The notes beneath the pieces were generated by a model, which worked only from the letters and a program-made list of their open reading frames with translations, was not told where the DNA came from and ran no database searches. From Siphonodentalium dalli (taxonomy: Eukaryota > Mollusca > Scaphopoda > Gadilida > Siphonodentaliidae): 64,000 bases of DNA. The DNA is taken from the NCBI GenBank assembly GCA_032622095.1, contig CP136061.1, positions 233,738,944 to 233,802,943 of the forward strand, given 5' to 3'. Below are positions 63,117 through 64,000 of this stretch, in pieces (positions within the stretch are counted from its first letter, which is position 1; every line of letters begins with the position of its first letter). Made by a program: the position numbers and the translations under genes.

Positions 63117-63170
63117 CTGAAATCCACAAAATAAAATATTATATGAAGCAAATATTCTATTCCAGCCACA

Positions 63171-63310
63171 AGGCTGCAAATAGTGTGTCTGTCATTTGCA
63201 GAATAAGGTCCCCAGATGGCGAATTTGGTGATGCTAGCCCACTGTGCATCACTAAATTCACCACCTGTGGAAATCATTCTGCAAATGACGGACACACTAT
63301 TTGCAGGCTT
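63171..63310. repeat. Short CAAGCCTTG-type snap-back MITE
   Basis: Arms 'gctgcaaatagtgtgtctg' and complement, with only two of the four sub-repeats. An internally deleted copy. Confidence 0.75.
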
Positions 63311-63311
63311 C

Positions 63312-63645
63312 ACCTTATGAAGAGTAAAAAGACACAATATCCTAACTAAAATACCTCAGATCACACTCAAGAGGAATGACTGTACATAGCTATGAAAATA
63401 CAAATAGTTCATTTTCAGGGGGACTTTCAGGGGGACATCACTTATCTCTGGCTGGAAGATACATAGAAGTTTGCTTAGTCACATATTAAGATGAGGAATG
63501 AGTTCGCCTATCAAAATTTGTTACATTTTCTGAGGCTAAAAATATATAAATCAATGAAAATCAATCAATACTCAGAAAATTACCCAAAAAAACTCAAACA
63601 TACAAAATTGGACAAAAGACTGCAAGTAACTTAGGTTTTTGTCCT
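63312..63645. other. Intron sequence, nothing recognised
   Basis: Upstream of exon w1. Contains a 10-bp direct repeat (cagggggact) at 63417-63436. No exon of CEP290 is seen here. Confidence 0.5.
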
Positions 63646-63897
63646 TTAACCCTTTACCCAACAGAAGGGCCCTGTGCCAATGCATTCTCTTATATATGCG
63701 AGGCGACCTATGGTCGACTCGCATATATAAGAGAATGCATTGGCACAGGGCATAACTGTAACTATCACAATGTGGTCAAGGAGCCGGTTCCAATGATATC
63801 CATATTTGTATGGTTCTATTGAGACAGACCGAAGATATTTTAGGCTGTTGAAGCTTTATTTGGCCGGTTTTGGCCGGTTTGTTGGGTAAAGGGTTAA
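63646..63897. repeat. TTAA foldback element, TTAACCCTTTACCCAACA family, single hairpin, reversed
   Basis: Opposite orientation to 26555 and lacking the second hairpin. Ends TTAACCCTTTACCCAACAG and TTGTTGGGTAAAGGGTTAA. Confidence 0.88.
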
Positions 63898-64000
63898 AGC
63901 TGTGTGGAAGTTTGTATAATTATTATCTGACTATGAGAAAAACGCATTCTTTCATATTCTTTCATATGCTTTATGGGGGGGGGGGATAAAACTGCTTTGC

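Noticed and set aside
63117-64000. A further upstream CEP290 exon
   Set aside because: Searched for the segment preceding AEQDAREKDK. Only two MITEs and unassigned intron are present, so the exon must lie outside the window.

Overview
The window is animal genomic DNA, AT-rich and crowded with interspersed repeats. It lies entirely inside one very large gene on the minus strand. I can assemble 32 consecutive exons (4,371 coding bases, 1,457 codons) between 63116 and 885. All have GT-AG boundaries, and the reading frame stays open across all 31 junctions. Joined, they give a nearly gap-free match, as recalled, to the middle of CEP290, the coiled-coil protein of the ciliary transition zone. The gene runs off both ends: the N-terminal part lies above 63116 and the C-terminal part below 885. 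No second host gene was found on either strand.

The organism is probably a mollusc, most likely a bivalve. The protein is clearly metazoan CEP290 but not vertebrate. Several repeats resemble types I associate with bivalve genomes: the 'aagagcatcgct...ggcgtataa' element, the 'ttcgtgg...cacgaa' element and a tRNA-headed SINE. This is inference; no species is claimed.

Layout: exons w1-w15 lie between 63116 and 44130. A 7.2 kb intron (36901-44129) follows, holding a 6.2 kb element with inverted terminal repeats, a nested hAT-like element and a 96-bp satellite. Exons w16-w31 lie between 36900 and 8521. A 7.5 kb intron (995-8520) holds a second inverted-terminal-repeat element of 4.9 kb whose internal junction is the internal complementary region of DIRS-type retroelements. 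Exon w32 is at 885-994. The remaining introns carry at least five families of foldback elements with TTAA or 8-bp target duplications, three copies of one hAT family, a SINE, and several minisatellites.

The two least ordinary features are duplications of the gene's own exon ends. A 56-bp minisatellite at 57287-58030 was amplified from the 3' end of exon w4 with its splice donor. Three decayed copies of the 3' end of exon w6 lie at 53446-53727. I see no new enzymatic or defence system here. The interest is in how this gene grew and what its introns now carry.
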